Positions 48,448 through 57,689 of a DNA stretch of 64,000 bases are shown here, piece by piece. A program made the position numbers and the translations under genes. Source of the DNA: an uncultured bacterium (GTDB taxonomy: Bacteria; Planctomycetota; UBA1135; GCA-002686595). The first letter of the stretch is position 1. Every line of letters starts with the position of its first letter. The stretch spans positions 19,673 to 83,672 of the forward strand of contig CADEGS010000004.1 in the NCBI GenBank assembly GCA_902826945.1, given 5' to 3'. Under the pieces are notes generated by a model. That model worked only from the letters and a program-made list of their open reading frames with translations, had not been told where the DNA came from and did not search any database.

Positions 48448-50219
48448 AGAAGGCCGAGCTCCTGCTGCACGGCGGGCGGATCACGACGCAGGACGACGCG
48501 CTCCCCGAGGCCGACTGGCTGGCGGTGGCCGGCGGGCGCGTGCTCGCGACCGGCCGTGGCGAGCCGCCGCCGGCGCTCCTGGAGCCGCGCACGCGGCGCG
48601 TCGCGCTCGCGGGACGGCGCGTGATCCCCGGGCTGAACGACTCGCACCTGCACGTGATCCGCGCCGGCCTGAACTGGTTCCTCGAGCTGCGCTGGGACGG
48701 GCTCGGCTCGCTGGCGGAGGGGCTCGAGCGGCTGCGCGAGCGCGCGGCCGCCACGCCGCCGCCGCAGTGGGTGCGCGTGATCGGCGGCTGGAGCGAGTGG
48801 CAGTTCGCCGAGCGCCGCATGCCGACGATCGAGGAGCTGAACCGCGCCGCGCCCGAGACGCCGGTCATGGTGCTGCACCTCTACGACTGCGCGCTGCTGA
48901 ACCGCGCCGCGGTGCGCGCGCTCGGGATGGACGCGAGCACGCCGAACCCGCCCGGCGGCCTGATCGCGCGCGACGCGCGCGGCCGGCCGACGGGTCTGCT
49001 CGTGGCCGAGCCGAACGCGTTCCTCCTGTACTCGACCCTGGCGCGCGCGCCGAAGCTCGACCCAGACGACCAGCTCGTCTCGACGCGCTGGTTCCAGCGC
49101 GAGCTCAACCGCTTCGGCGTCACGAGCGTCGGCGACGCCGGCGGCGGCTGGCAGAGCTACCCCGAGGACTACGGCGTGATCCGCGCGCTGGCCGAGCGCG
49201 GCCTGATGTCGCTGCGCATCGCCTACAGCCTGTTCGCGCAGCGTCCGGGCGCCGAGCTCGAGGACGTCACGCGCTGGATCGCGATGACGCGTCCCGGCGA
49301 GGGCGACGACTGGCTGCGCGTGCAGGGCGCGGGCGAGAACCTGGTCTGGAGCGCGGCCGACTTCGAGAACTTCCTCCAGCCGCGCCCCGACCTGCGGCCG
49401 GTGCTCGAGAGCGAGCTCGAGGCCGTCGTGCGCGCGCTCGTCGCCGCGCGCTGGCCGTTCCGCATCCACGCCACCTACGACGAGTCGATCCGGCGCTTCC
49501 TCGACGTGCTCGAGCGCGTGGACCGCGAGGTGCCGTTCGCCGGCCTGCGCTGGCTCTTCGACCACTGCGAGACGGCGCGGCCCGAGACGCTCGAGCGCAT
49601 CGCGGCGCTCGGCGGCGGCGTCGCGATCCAGCACCGCATGGCTTTCCAGGGCGAGGCCTTCGTGCGCCGCTACGGTCGCGCCGCGGCGCGCACGGCGCCG
49701 CCCGTGCGCGCGATGCTGCGCGCGGGCATCCCGGTCGGCGCGGGCACCGACGGCACGCGCGTCGCGAGCTACCACCCCTGGACGTGCCTGCAGTGGCTGG
49801 TCACCGGCCGCACGGTCGGCGGCACCGAGCTGAACGAGCCCGAGGACCGCCTGTCGCGCGCGGAGGCGCTGCGCCTCTACACGCACGGCAGCGCCTGGAC
49901 GAGCGGCGAGGAGGACGCCAAGGGCCGGCTCGTGCCGGGCGCGCACGCCGACCTGGCGGTGCTCGACCGGGACTGGTTCCGCGTGCCCGAGGAAGAGCTG
50001 CGCGCGATCGTCTCGCTGCTCACCATCGTCGGCGGGCGCGTCGTGCACGCCGACGGGCCGTACGCCGCGCTCGCGCCGCCGCTGCCGCCGGTCGCGCCCG
50101 GCTGGTCGCCGGTGGCGCGCTATGGCGGGTGGGCGGGCGGGGCCGAGCCCGCGCCGCCAGCGCACGCCGTCGTCGCCGCCGCCGACGGGCGCCTGTGGGG
50201 GCCGGACTGCGGATGCTGA
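48444..50219 (+). CDS. Amidohydrolase-family protein (Amidohydro_3, YtcJ-like)
   Basis: This 591-residue metal-dependent hydrolase shows RVIPGLNDSHLHV (HxH-type first metal motif, here DSHLH), a His in RIHATYDES, FDHCET, and an Asp in VGAGTDGTR, the pattern of the Amidohydro_3 subfamily. The C-terminal part LVPGAHADLAVLDRDWF restores the small beta domain. The product ends LWGPDCGC, a natural-looking end for the group. The substrate is unknown. It overlaps the ABM gene and is followed by the broken alginate-export-like sequence. Confidence 0.88.
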   Translation: MKKAELLLHGGRITTQDDALPEADWLAVAGGRVLATGRGEPPPALLEPRTRRVALAGRRVIPGLNDSHLHVIRAGLNWFLELRWDGLGSLAEGLERLRERAAATPPPQWVRVIGGWSEWQFAERRMPTIEELNRAAPETPVMVLHLYDCALLNRAAVRALGMDASTPNPPGGLIARDARGRPTGLLVAEPNAFLLYSTLARAPKLDPDDQLVSTRWFQRELNRFGVTSVGDAGGGWQSYPEDYGVIRALAERGLMSLRIAYSLFAQRPGAELEDVTRWIAMTRPGEGDDWLRVQGAGENLVWSAADFENFLQPRPDLRPVLESELEAVVRALVAARWPFRIHATYDESIRRFLDVLERVDREVPFAGLRWLFDHCETARPETLERIAALGGGVAIQHRMAFQGEAFVRRYGRAAARTAPPVRAMLRAGIPVGAGTDGTRVASYHPWTCLQWLVTGRTVGGTELNEPEDRLSRAEALRLYTHGSAWTSGEEDAKGRLVPGAHADLAVLDRDWFRVPEEELRAIVSLLTIVGGRVVHADGPYAALAPPLPPVAPGWSPVARYGGWAGGAEPAPPAHAVVAAADGRLWGPDCGC

Positions 50220-50404
50220 CGCCGCAGGCGATCGAGGCGCGCGCGCCCGACGCGACGCCACCGCTGACGCAGACGCGCGCGGAGGAGGACTACGCCTACC
50301 TCGCGGATCCGGCGCGGCGCGCCGGCGCGTGGTGGGAGCCACTCGCGCACGTCCCGCTCCCCGTACCAGCGGATGCGTGGCTCGGGACCGGCGTCCGTCA
50401 GCGC
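50213..50404 (+). pseudogene. Truncated alginate-export-like outer-membrane protein remnant
   Basis: A frame overlapping the amidohydrolase stop encodes PLTQTRAEEDYAYLADPARR and then WWEPLAHVPLP and LGTGVRQR. This matches the conserved N-terminal part of alginate-export (Alginate_exp) proteins, which read like RYEEDW..L.DP.RR..WDPLK.IPL....LSLGGELRER. The similarity stops where the convergent phosphodiesterase gene ends (50398). No signal peptide precedes it, so both ends look damaged. Such a gene would fit in this cluster, so it appears deleted here. Confidence 0.55.
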
Positions 50405-51843
50405 TGTTCCCCCGGACCGCCCGCGTCCTCGGCTCCGCGCAGGTAGCCGAGCGCGCGCAGCTGCTCGAGGCGCGCCTCCTCCGCGCGACGCGCGGCGTGG
50501 TCGCCGGTTCCGGCGAGCGCCTCCTCGAGAGCCTCGCTCGCGCGCCGGCGCTCGTCCTGCGCGCGGAGCCAGGCGTCGTCGTCGTAGCTCGCGACGTTCG
50601 GCTCGGGCCCGGAGAGGGCTTCCGGGGTCAGCACCTCCTCGAGAGCGCCCCCGCACAGGTCGTCGGCCGGCGGCAGGTCCAGCAGGGCGAGCACGGTGGG
50701 GAGCACGTCGCACACGCTGCCCAGGCGCTCGGGCGGTCCCTGGCGGCCCTGCCTCGCGTCGCGGATGCCCGGGCCCGCCGCGATCAGCACGCCGTCGGGC
50801 GCGTCGTCGTGCGCGCCCGAGTTCGCGTCGGCGGGCGGCGTGTCGGCGTCGAAGGTCGCGTCGCGGTTGGTCGGATGGAAGCCGTGGTCGGACACGACGA
50901 CGACGGCCGCGCCGGGCGCGAGCGCGACGAGCTCCGCCACGGCCGCGTCCACCCAGCGGTAGGCGCGGCGCACCATGTCGCCGAAGTCCTCGACCTCCGC
51001 GGCGGTCGGCGGGTGGCGGAAGAGCGCCGGCTCCTGGTAGCGCAGGAAGCGGTGCGAGACGACGTCGACCTGGCCGAAGTAGACCATCAGGAGGTCGGGA
51101 GGGTCGCCGTCCTCCAGCAGGCGCCGAGCGATCTCCAGGTAGGTCTGGTCGGCCGCGAGCGACCAGGTCGAGCCCTCCCACAGGCGGCGCGTCAGCTCGC
51201 GCGGCGGGTGCCGCGGCGCGCCGAACGTCTCGCGCTCGAGGCGCGGCAGCCGCTCGCGCACGTCCTCGGCGACGTCGAGCACCTCGTCCTCGCGCGCCGG
51301 CGGGAAGACCTGCGCGGGCACGCCCTCGCGCACGGTGCCCTTCCAGACGTTCTGCGCCCAGCGCACGTCCGCCTGCTCGCGCGTGCTCGTCTGCGCGACC
51401 ATCACGCCGCGGATCGGCTCGGCCGGGTACGTGCACCACCAGCCGACGCAGTCCACGGCGAGCCCGCGCTCGGAGGCGATGTTCCACAGCGCCTTCGTGC
51501 GGCGGTGGCCGCTCGTGTACAGGCGCAGCCCGGCGCCGTCTTGGTAGGCGAAGGAGCGGATGCCGTGCTCCTCCGGCCGCTTGCCGGTCGCGATCGTGGT
51601 CCAGATCGCGGGCGAGACCGTGGGCGTGAGCGTCTCGAGCCGGCCGGCGACGCCGCGCTCCATCAGCGCCGCCAGGCAAGGCAGGTCGCCCTCGGCGGCG
51701 AAGCGCTCGACGAGCGTCCACTCGAGCCCGTCGACGCCGATCAGGAGCACCGGCGGCCGCGGGGCGCGCTCGCCGGCACAGGCCGCCAGCCCGCCGAGGA
51801 GAGCCGCGAGGGGGAGCCTGGGGGTCGGTCGCCCGCGTTCCAT
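50398..51843 (-). CDS. Type I phosphodiesterase/alkaline-phosphatase-superfamily lipoprotein
   Basis: This 481-residue protein has a lipobox LAAC near residue 22, so it is probably an envelope lipoprotein. The alkaline-phosphatase fold is shown by LIGVDGLEW (first Asp ligand), PTVSPAIWTTIATGKRPEEHG (nucleophile Thr region), VYFGQVDVVSHRF and VVVSDHGFHP (Asp and His ligands). It is of the nucleotide pyrophosphatase/phosphodiesterase type. The C-terminus LEQLRALGYL is the family's usual closing motif, so the gene end is intact even though a broken gene abuts it. Substrate is unknown. Confidence 0.88.
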   Translation of the reverse strand: MERGRPTPRLPLAALLGGLAACAGERAPRPPVLLIGVDGLEWTLVERFAAEGDLPCLAALMERGVAGRLETLTPTVSPAIWTTIATGKRPEEHGIRSFAYQDGAGLRLYTSGHRRTKALWNIASERGLAVDCVGWWCTYPAEPIRGVMVAQTSTREQADVRWAQNVWKGTVREGVPAQVFPPAREDEVLDVAEDVRERLPRLERETFGAPRHPPRELTRRLWEGSTWSLAADQTYLEIARRLLEDGDPPDLLMVYFGQVDVVSHRFLRYQEPALFRHPPTAAEVEDFGDMVRRAYRWVDAAVAELVALAPGAAVVVVSDHGFHPTNRDATFDADTPPADANSGAHDDAPDGVLIAAGPGIRDARQGRQGPPERLGSVCDVLPTVLALLDLPPADDLCGGALEEVLTPEALSGPEPNVASYDDDAWLRAQDERRRASEALEEALAGTGDHAARRAEEARLEQLRALGYLRGAEDAGGPGEQR

Positions 51844-51952
51844 GCCTCCACGGTAGCCGCCGCGAGCGCGCCGGTTGCCGGGGAGCTCGTGGCTCGCTGG
51901 CCTGGAGCACGTGATTCCGTCGGTGCGCGTCGACGGGGGCGCGCCCGTGGCG

Positions 51953-53368
51953 CTACGGCACCGGCTCGTCCCAGCCGCCGCCGAGCGCCTTGTAGAGCGC
52001 CACGGCGTCGGTCGTGCGCGCGGCCTCGCTGGCGGCGAGCTCGTCCTCGAGGTCCGCCAGCGCGCGCTCGGCGACGAGCACGCTCTGGAAGTCGGAGAGG
52101 CCCTCGGTGTACTGCGTGCGCGCCAGCTCGACCGCCAGGCGCGCCTGCGCGGCGCCCTCGGCCAGCGAGGCGCGGCGCGCCTCCTCGCGCCGGGCGGCGC
52201 TCATCGCGTTCTCGGCCTCCTCGAGCGCGACCAGCACGGCGCGCTCCCAGCGCACGAGCGCCTGCTCGGTGCGCGCCTCCTGCGCGTCCACCAGACGGCG
52301 CAGCCGGCCGGCGTCGAAGACGTTCCAGCGCAGCGAGGGGCCGTAGCCGAAGGTGTTGCTCGAGGCGTCCGGCACGTCGCGCAGCTCCTGCGCGGCGAGG
52401 CCCAGGCGTCCGGCGAGCGAGAGGCGCGGGTAGAGCTCGGCCTCGGCCACGCCGATGCGCGCGGTCTCGGCGGCGAGCAGGCGCTCGGCGCGGCGCACGT
52501 CGGCGCGCCGGCGCAGGAGGTCGGCCGGCACGCCCACGGCGAGGTCCGCCGGCGGCGCGGGGATCGGCGCGTCCGCCGCCAGCAGGGAGGCGAGCGCGCC
52601 GGGCGGCTGGCCGACGAGCACCGCCAGGCGGTTCTCGGCGGCATGCACGCTCGCCTCGAGCCGCGGCAGGCTCGAGCGCGTCCGCTCGACGTTCGTGCGC
52701 GCCTGCGCCACGTCGCTCTCGCCGACCAGGCCGGCCTCGAAGCGCGCGCGCACGAGGTCGAGCGTCTGCTCCTGGAGCGAGACGTTGTCGCGCCCGATCG
52801 CGAGCCGGCGCCGGAAGGCGCGCAGGTCGACGTACGTGCGCGCGACCTCGGCGGCCACGCTGACCCAGGCCGCGCGCAGGTCCTCGACGCTCGCCTCGAG
52901 CGCGGCGTCGGAGGCCTCGAGCGAGCGGCGCACGCGGCCCCACAGGTCGAGCTCCCAGGAGGCGTCGAAGCCGACCGAGAAGCGGTCGTTGTCGGGCACG
53001 AAGGCGCCGAAGGGCGTGTTGCGGCTCTCGCCGCTGCGCTCGTAGCCGAGCGTCGCGTCGAGCCTCGGCCAGAGCCCGCTCGCGCTCGCGCCGCGCATGG
53101 CGCGCGCCTCCTGCACGCGCGCGAAGGCTTCGCGCAGGTCGAGCGCGTCGCGCGTGGCGCGCAGGACGAGCTCGTCGAGCAGCGGGTCGTCCAGCGTCCG
53201 CCACCAGGCCGCGAGCGCGGCGGGCTCCGCCGGCAGGCTCTCGGCGCCGGCCTCGCTCCAGGCGGCGGGCAGCGCGACCTCCGGCGCGGCGTAGTCCGGG
53301 CCGACGCGGCAGGCCAGCGCGGCGAGCGCGGCGAGGAGCGCGGGGACGATGCGCGCCGTGGCGCTCAC
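51953..53368 (-). CDS. RND outer-membrane factor lipoprotein (NodT family), pump 2
   Basis: This 471-residue protein has the lipobox LAAC... in ALAALACRVGPDYAAPEV, the NodT-type start, then two OEP repeats with WELDLWGRVRRSLEASDAAL and GVPADLLRRRADVRRAER, and ends ALYKALGGGW. It forms the outer-membrane channel of pump 2. GTG 53368 overlaps the permease stop by four bases (GTGA). Similar in layout to the outer-membrane factor of pump 1 but clearly a separate gene, lacking the long C-terminal extension. Confidence 0.93.
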   Translation of the reverse strand: MSATARIVPALLAALAALACRVGPDYAAPEVALPAAWSEAGAESLPAEPAALAAWWRTLDDPLLDELVLRATRDALDLREAFARVQEARAMRGASASGLWPRLDATLGYERSGESRNTPFGAFVPDNDRFSVGFDASWELDLWGRVRRSLEASDAALEASVEDLRAAWVSVAAEVARTYVDLRAFRRRLAIGRDNVSLQEQTLDLVRARFEAGLVGESDVAQARTNVERTRSSLPRLEASVHAAENRLAVLVGQPPGALASLLAADAPIPAPPADLAVGVPADLLRRRADVRRAERLLAAETARIGVAEAELYPRLSLAGRLGLAAQELRDVPDASSNTFGYGPSLRWNVFDAGRLRRLVDAQEARTEQALVRWERAVLVALEEAENAMSAARREEARRASLAEGAAQARLAVELARTQYTEGLSDFQSVLVAERALADLEDELAASEAARTTDAVALYKALGGGWDEPVP

Positions 53369-56300
53369 GCGACCCCCATGGCGGCGGCCGCCGGCAGGCG
53401 CTCGGCCAGCTCGTCCTCGGCCTCCTCGGGCGCGTGCTGCGCCGCGATGAGCGAGTAGAAGACCGGCACGACGAAGAGCGTGAAGATCGTCCCCACGATC
53501 ATGCCCGCGACGAGCACGATGCCGATCGAGTTGCGCGCCTCCGCGCCGGGGCCGGTCACGAGCACCAGCGGGAAGTGGCCGAAGACCGTCGCCGCGGACG
53601 TCATCAGGACGGGCCGCAGGCGCGTCTGGGCCGCCTCGCGCAGCGCGGCCGCCTTCGACAGGCCGCGCTCCTGGAGCGTGTTCGAGAACTCGACGATCAG
53701 GATGCCGTTCTTCGCGATCAGGCCCACGAGCGTGATCAGCCCGACCTGCGAGTAGATGTTGATCGTCGTCAGGCCGAGGAAGCTGAAGACGAGCGCGCCC
53801 GAGATCGCCAGCGGCACCGAGCCCAGGAGCACGATCAAGGGGTCGCGGAAGCTCTTGAACTGCGCGGCGAGCACGAGGTAGATCAGGACCACCGCGAAGC
53901 CCAGCGTGCGCACGAGGGCCGAGCCCTCGCGCCGGATCTGGCGCGACTCGCCGGCGTGGTCGAGCACGAGGCCCGGCACGTCGGTCGCGCGCGCGGCGTC
54001 CTCCAGCACGCGCAGGCCCTCCTCCTTCGTCACGCCGGGCTTGACGCCGCCGAAGACGCGCACGGCGTTGCGCTGCTGGAAGCGGTTCAGCGTGCGCGGC
54101 GCGGTGCTCGACTCGATGTGCGTGAAGGTCGAGACCGGCACCAGCTCGCCCGCGGGCGTCTTGATCTTGAGGTCGAGCAGCGGCCCCAGCGTGCTGCGGT
54201 CCTCGTCGCCGATCTGCGGGATGACCTTGTAGCTGCGGTCGAAGTAGTTGAAGCGGTTGACGTAGGCGCCGCCGAGCAGCGTGCCGAGCTCGCGCCCGAC
54301 GCCGGCCAGGTCGAGGCCGAGGTCGGCGAGCCGCTCGCGGTCGAGCACGACGCGCGCCTCGGGCCGGTCGACCTTCAGGTCGGTGTCCACGTACAGGAAC
54401 TTGCCGCTGGCCCAGCCCGCGCCGACCACCGCGCCGGCGGTCGCGAGCAGCTCCTCGAGCGGCGCCTGGCTCTGCAGCACGAGCTCGACGTCGTACTGCC
54501 CGGCGTTGGGCAGCGGCGGGTCGAGGCGCGGGAACACGCGCAGGCCCGGCACCGAGGAGACGGCGCCGAAGACCGGGCCGAGCAGCTCCTGCGTCGAGCG
54601 CTCGCGCTCGCGCCAGTCCTTGGTGACCATGCCGCCGAAGCCGCCCCAGGCCGCGGTCAAGGACCACATGAAGCGCGCCTCGGGGAAGGAGGTGATGCGC
54701 TCGATGACCTCGCGCGAGCTGCGGTCCACCGCCTCCAGCGTCGAGTCGGGCGCGGCGTCGAGGAACAGCGCGATGTGCCCCTGGTCCTCGACCGGCGCCA
54801 GCTCGCGGCGCGAGAAGGCGTACAGCGGCCAGGCCGCGGCCATGACGAGCAGCGAGGCGACCACGACGCCCCAGCGCATCGCCAGCGCGCCCTCGAGCGC
54901 GCGCGCGTACACGCGCCGCACCCCGTCGAAGCCGCGGTTGACCAGCGCCGTCAGGCGGCCCTCCTCGCCGTGCGAGTGCACGAAGCGCGAGCTCATCACC
55001 GGCGAGAGCGTCAGCGCCACGACGCCCGAGACGACCACGGCCGCCGCGAGGGTGATGGCGAACTCGAGGAACAGCGTGCCGGTCAAGCCGCCCTGGAAGC
55101 CGATCGGCGTGTAGACGGCGGCCAGCGTGACCGTCATGGCCAGGATCGGCCCGGTCAGCTCGCGCGCGCCCGAGAGCGCCGCCTGCACGCGCGTCTGGCC
55201 GGCGCGCACGTGCCGCTCGACGTTCTCGACCACGACGATCGCGTCGTCCACGACCAGGCCGACCGACAGGACGATCGCCAGGATCGTCAGCAGGTTGAGC
55301 GAGAAGCCCGCGACCAGCATCACGATCGTGGCGCCGATCAGCGAGACCGGCATCGCGACCAGCGGCACCAGCGCCGTGCGCAGCGAGCCCATGAAGAGGA
55401 ACACGACCAGGCCGACGATGGCGATCGTCTCGGTCAGCGTCTTCGTGATCTCGGTCAGCGCGTTCTCCATGAACACCGTGGCGTCGTACGCCAGGCGCAT
55501 GTCGATGTCGGCCGGCAGGCCGGGGCGCAGGCGCTCCATCTCGGCGCGCAGGCGGTGCGCGACGTCGATCTCGTTCACGCCGGCCAGCGGCCAGACCGAG
55601 AGGTAGACGGCCTTCTCGCCGCTGAACTTCGCCACCAGGTCGGCCTCCTCGGCGCCCAGCTCGACGCGCGCGACGTCCGAGAGCCGCACGACGGCGCCGC
55701 CGCGCTCGGAGACGATCAGGTCCTCGAACTCCTCGACCGTGCGCAGGTCGGTGTTGGCCAGCAGGTTGACCTCGACCAGGTTGCCCTTCGTGCGGCCGAC
55801 CGCCGCCAGGTAGTTGTTGCGCTGCAGCGCGGCCCACACGTCGCCCGGCGCCAGGTTGAGCGCGGCCAGGCGGTCGGGGTCGATCCACACGCGCATCGCG
55901 ATCGGGCGCCCGCCCTCGATGCCCACGCGCTGCACGCCCTCGAGCGTGGCGAGCTGCGGCTGCAGCGTGCGCGCCAGCCAGTCGGTGACCTCCGGCACGC
56001 CGCGCTCGCTCGAGGTGAAGCTCAGGTAGAAGGAGGCGTACGGCCGGTCGGCGCGCTGCACCTCGACCGCCGGCGGCTCGGCCTCGGACGGCAGCTCGGA
56101 GCGCACCTGCTGCAGGCGCGCGTTGATCTCGGCCAGCGCGGTGGTCGAGCTGTGGTCCAGCTTGAGCCGCACCGTGATGATGCTCACGCCCGCGCGGCTG
56201 GTGGACTCGATCGTGTCCACCCCGCTGATGGCGGACACGACGCGCTCGATGGGGGTGGTGAGGAAGCCGCGCACGGTCTCGGCGCTGGCGCCGGTGTAGA

Positions 56301-56451
56301 CCGTCGTGATGAGGACCGAGGAGCTCTCGATCTTCGGGTACTGCTGCACCGGCAGCGCGCCCAGGGCGCGCCAGCCGACGAGCACGATGACCAGGTTGAC
56401 GACCGCCGCCAGCACGGGGTGGCGGATGAAGACGTCGGTGAACGAGCGCAT
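53365..56451 (-). CDS. RND efflux permease, pump 2 (MexF/AcrB-like)
   Basis: This 1028-residue transporter begins with RSFTDVFIRHPVLAAVVNLV and has 12 helices in two halves. Motifs include LSVGLVVDDAIVVVENVERH (Asp pair in helix 4), GNLVEVNLLANTDLRTVEEF in the first loop and LVGLIAKNGILIVEFS in the second half. It is the inner-membrane part of a tripartite pump with the adaptor 8 bp upstream and the outer-membrane factor overlapping its stop. Compared with pump 1 it looks like a different HAE-1 subgroup. Expression is probably under the TetR repressor upstream. Confidence 0.95.
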   Translation of the reverse strand: MRSFTDVFIRHPVLAAVVNLVIVLVGWRALGALPVQQYPKIESSSVLITTVYTGASAETVRGFLTTPIERVVSAISGVDTIESTSRAGVSIITVRLKLDHSSTTALAEINARLQQVRSELPSEAEPPAVEVQRADRPYASFYLSFTSSERGVPEVTDWLARTLQPQLATLEGVQRVGIEGGRPIAMRVWIDPDRLAALNLAPGDVWAALQRNNYLAAVGRTKGNLVEVNLLANTDLRTVEEFEDLIVSERGGAVVRLSDVARVELGAEEADLVAKFSGEKAVYLSVWPLAGVNEIDVAHRLRAEMERLRPGLPADIDMRLAYDATVFMENALTEITKTLTETIAIVGLVVFLFMGSLRTALVPLVAMPVSLIGATIVMLVAGFSLNLLTILAIVLSVGLVVDDAIVVVENVERHVRAGQTRVQAALSGARELTGPILAMTVTLAAVYTPIGFQGGLTGTLFLEFAITLAAAVVVSGVVALTLSPVMSSRFVHSHGEEGRLTALVNRGFDGVRRVYARALEGALAMRWGVVVASLLVMAAAWPLYAFSRRELAPVEDQGHIALFLDAAPDSTLEAVDRSSREVIERITSFPEARFMWSLTAAWGGFGGMVTKDWRERERSTQELLGPVFGAVSSVPGLRVFPRLDPPLPNAGQYDVELVLQSQAPLEELLATAGAVVGAGWASGKFLYVDTDLKVDRPEARVVLDRERLADLGLDLAGVGRELGTLLGGAYVNRFNYFDRSYKVIPQIGDEDRSTLGPLLDLKIKTPAGELVPVSTFTHIESSTAPRTLNRFQQRNAVRVFGGVKPGVTKEEGLRVLEDAARATDVPGLVLDHAGESRQIRREGSALVRTLGFAVVLIYLVLAAQFKSFRDPLIVLLGSVPLAISGALVFSFLGLTTINIYSQVGLITLVGLIAKNGILIVEFSNTLQERGLSKAAALREAAQTRLRPVLMTSAATVFGHFPLVLVTGPGAEARNSIGIVLVAGMIVGTIFTLFVVPVFYSLIAAQHAPEEAEDELAERLPAAAAMGVA

Positions 56452-56459
56452 CGGTGCCT

Positions 56460-57566
56460 CTAGCGCGCCTCGGCGGCGCTCCCGTCGTCCACGGCCGGCG
56501 CGACCGCCAGCAGCACGCCCTCGCGCAGCTTGAACGAGCCCGCGGCGGCGACCTGCTCGCCGGCGGCGAGCCCCTCGCGGATCACGACGTCGTCGCCGAG
56601 CATCTCGCCGGCCTCGACGCGGCGCAGGTGCGCGCGCGGCCGGCCGTCCGCGTCGGGCTCGACGACGAAGACGTGGTCGCCCTCGGGCCCGCGGCGCAGC
56701 GCGCTGACGGGCACGGTCACGGTCGGGCGCAGCGGGCCGAGCGGGACGCGCACGCGCACCGCCGCTCCGGGCGGCGGCGCGGCCGCGGCGTCGTCCAGGC
56801 GCGCGCGCACGAGCTCGTTGCGCGTGGCGGGGTCGACGCGCGCGTCGAGCGCCTCGACCGTCGCCGTCAGCGTCTCTCCGCCGGTGTCCACCTCGATCGG
56901 CACGCCGGGGGCGAGCGCCTCGGCCACGCGCTGCGTGACGTGGAAGTCCACGTGCACGGCGTCGTCGAGCCCCTGCAGCGTCGTCAGCACCGTGCCCTCG
57001 TTCAGGTACTGGCCGACGTGCACGTCGGCCAGCCCGACCCGCGCGCGGAAGGGCGCGCGCAGCGTCTTGCGCTCGATCACCGCGCGCGTGCGCTCCAGCT
57101 CGGCGCGCGCCACGTCGAGCTCGGCGCGCGCGCGGTCCACGTCGGCGTCGGACGCGCCGTTCTTCTCGTGCGCGCGCTGCAGGCGGCCGAGCAGCGTCTC
57201 GGCCAGCGCCTTGCGCGCCTCCTGCGCGGCGAGCTCGGCCTCCTCGACCGCGACGTCGAGCGCGACGAGCAGCGTGCCCGCCTCGACCACCGCGCCCGGC
57301 TCGAGCGCCACCTCGCGCACCGTGCCGGGGAGCTCGTTGCGCAGCGTGATCGAGCGCAGCGCGCGCAGCGTGCCGATGGCGGTCGTCGTGCGCGCGTACG
57401 GGCGCTCCGCCGCGCGCGCCACGCGCACCGCCTCGACCGGCTCCTGCTGCTCCGCCTGCGCCGCGCTCTGCGCGCGCAGCGACGAGCGCTTCCACAGGGC
57501 GAGCCCCGCTCCGGCCGCCAGCACGACCAGCACGAGCAGGCCCGAGCCGATGGTGCCGCGCCTCAT
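56460..57566 (-). CDS. RND periplasmic adaptor, pump 2
   Basis: This 368-residue protein has an N-terminal membrane helix (LLVLVVLAAGAGLALW, about residues 10-25) instead of a lipobox, then lipoyl halves (ELPGTVREVALEPGAVVEAG and TLRAPFRARVGLADVHVGQY), an alpha-hairpin (about 110-160) and beta-barrel domains. It links the permease to the outer-membrane factor. It is the first gene of the pump 2 operon. Its ATG 57566 lies about 60 bp downstream of a 15-bp operator shared with the TetR gene. Confidence 0.92.
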   Translation of the reverse strand: MRRGTIGSGLLVLVVLAAGAGLALWKRSSLRAQSAAQAEQQEPVEAVRVARAAERPYARTTTAIGTLRALRSITLRNELPGTVREVALEPGAVVEAGTLLVALDVAVEEAELAAQEARKALAETLLGRLQRAHEKNGASDADVDRARAELDVARAELERTRAVIERKTLRAPFRARVGLADVHVGQYLNEGTVLTTLQGLDDAVHVDFHVTQRVAEALAPGVPIEVDTGGETLTATVEALDARVDPATRNELVRARLDDAAAAPPPGAAVRVRVPLGPLRPTVTVPVSALRRGPEGDHVFVVEPDADGRPRAHLRRVEAGEMLGDDVVIREGLAAGEQVAAAGSFKLREGVLLAVAPAVDDGSAAEAR

Positions 57567-57624
57567 CGGACGGGCCCTCCGGGGCGGGGAGCGCGGCCGG
57601 GATGGCCCGGCAAGGAAGCCGTAA

Positions 57625-57639
57625 TAGACTGGTCGTCTA
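57625..57639 (-). promoter_or_regulatory. TetR operator upstream of the pump 2 operon
   Basis: TAGACTGGTCGTCTA is a near palindrome that differs by one base from the copy upstream of the TetR gene. It overlaps a -10-like TATTAC on the minus strand, about 60 bp before the adaptor ATG, so binding would block transcription of the pump. Confidence 0.75.
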
Positions 57640-57689
57640 GCGCCGTCCGGGCGTGGACGGGGGGAACGCGGTCGTGGGTCGGCATGGGC

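Noticed and set aside
53434..56463. A 1009-codon plus-strand open frame opposite the pump 2 permease
   Set aside because: It is another GC-driven shadow: Arg/His/Gln-rich with no membrane helices or motifs, and the opposite strand is a full RND permease.
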